Below are positions 5,867-6,034 of a stretch of 6,034 nucleotides of DNA, piece after piece. The stretch comes from Ruminococcus sp. (GTDB lineage Bacteria; Bacillota; Clostridia; Oscillospirales; Acutalibacteraceae), in NCBI GenBank assembly GCA_004556705.1, contig SFGA01000060.1, positions 1 through 6,034 of the forward strand, read 5' to 3'. The notes beneath the pieces were generated by a model. It worked only from the letters and a program-made list of their open reading frames with translations, did not search any database and had not been told where the DNA came from. The stretch's first letter is position 1. Every line of letters begins with the position of its first letter. The position numbers were made by a program, and so were the translations under genes.

Positions 5867-5888
5867 ACCTCAGTTCTCAAAGAGATAA
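5859..5888 (+). repeat. 30-bp direct repeat, copy 2 (displaced rpsI tail)
   Basis: An exact copy of 5691-5720, still encoding RRAPQFSKR and a stop in one frame but with no gene body in front. It reads as a footprint of the rpsI 3' end left downstream. The right end of the palindromic element overlaps its first eight bases. Confidence 0.9.
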
Positions 5889-5947
5889 TCACACAAACGT
5901 ATATAATTTCAAACAGAATTCAACCCCAAAGGCTTTGAAGCGCCCCC

Positions 5948-6034
5948 TGTCAAGTAGACATACGAAAAAACAAAAATATATTTAGTTGAATGAATTCCAC
6001 CCTGCTGTGCAGCAGGGTGGAATTTTTCATGCTG
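5948..6034. mobile_element. Possible insertion-sequence end, cut off by the window edge
   Basis: TGTCAAGTAGACA at 5948-5960 begins with TG and is preceded by GCGCCCCC. From memory it resembles terminal sequences of IS3-like elements in Firmicutes, but I cannot confirm this. The next 30 bp are A-rich, then comes a strong hairpin at 5993-6024. No transposase coding is visible, because the window ends about 75 bp later. If correct, the element extends rightward. The stretch between the second rpsI repeat and this point (5889-5947) shows no feature. Confidence 0.3.
5993..6027 (+). terminator. Strong hairpin with T-run, terminator-like
   Basis: Bases 5993-6006 pair perfectly with 6011-6024 (14 bp) around the loop GTGC, and the right arm runs into TTTTT at 6023-6027. 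It would terminate plus-strand transcription, yet no gene ends just before it. It could shield a mobile element from transcription entering from the rpsI side. Confidence 0.7.

Overview
The window has two parts that look as if they come from different bacteria. Bases 1 to about 1214 read like Bacteroidota DNA: the genes lack Shine-Dalgarno sequences, there is a TAnnTTTG-type promoter, and leucine is written mostly as TTG or CTG. Bases from about 1230 onward read like a gut Clostridium relative (Oscillospiraceae/Ruminococcus type): strong AGGAGG-like ribosome sites, CTT as the main leucine codon, hairpin-plus-T terminators and TTGACA/TATAAT promoters. The switch is abrupt and is marked by a perfect 14-bp tandem repeat. 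It is either a chimeric assembly join or a real junction of transferred DNA; the sequence alone cannot decide.

Left block (1-1214): a terminator for an upstream gene outside the window, three CTCTCA repeats spaced 21 bp apart, a candidate Bacteroidota promoter containing an inverted copy of the same motif, then two closely spaced genes. These are a short sigma-70-family protein and a 128-residue protein I do not recognise. The pair looks like a small regulatory cassette, possibly from a mobile element.

Middle block (1239-4643): thrH and metY form a two-gene unit working at the homoserine branch point of threonine and methionine synthesis, closed by a terminator. Next comes a separately promoted citrate synthase gene with its own terminator.

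Right block (4804-5768): a strong promoter drives the standard rplM-rpsI operon (ribosomal proteins L13 and S9), which ends in a terminator.

Tail (5769-6034): no gene, but dense structure. The last 30 bp of rpsI are repeated exactly, 168 bp downstream. Between the copies lies a palindromic element that begins with an inverted 14-bp copy of rpsI sequence. Further right are a possible insertion-sequence end and a strong hairpin with a T-run. Together these suggest that the rpsI 3' end has been an insertion target.
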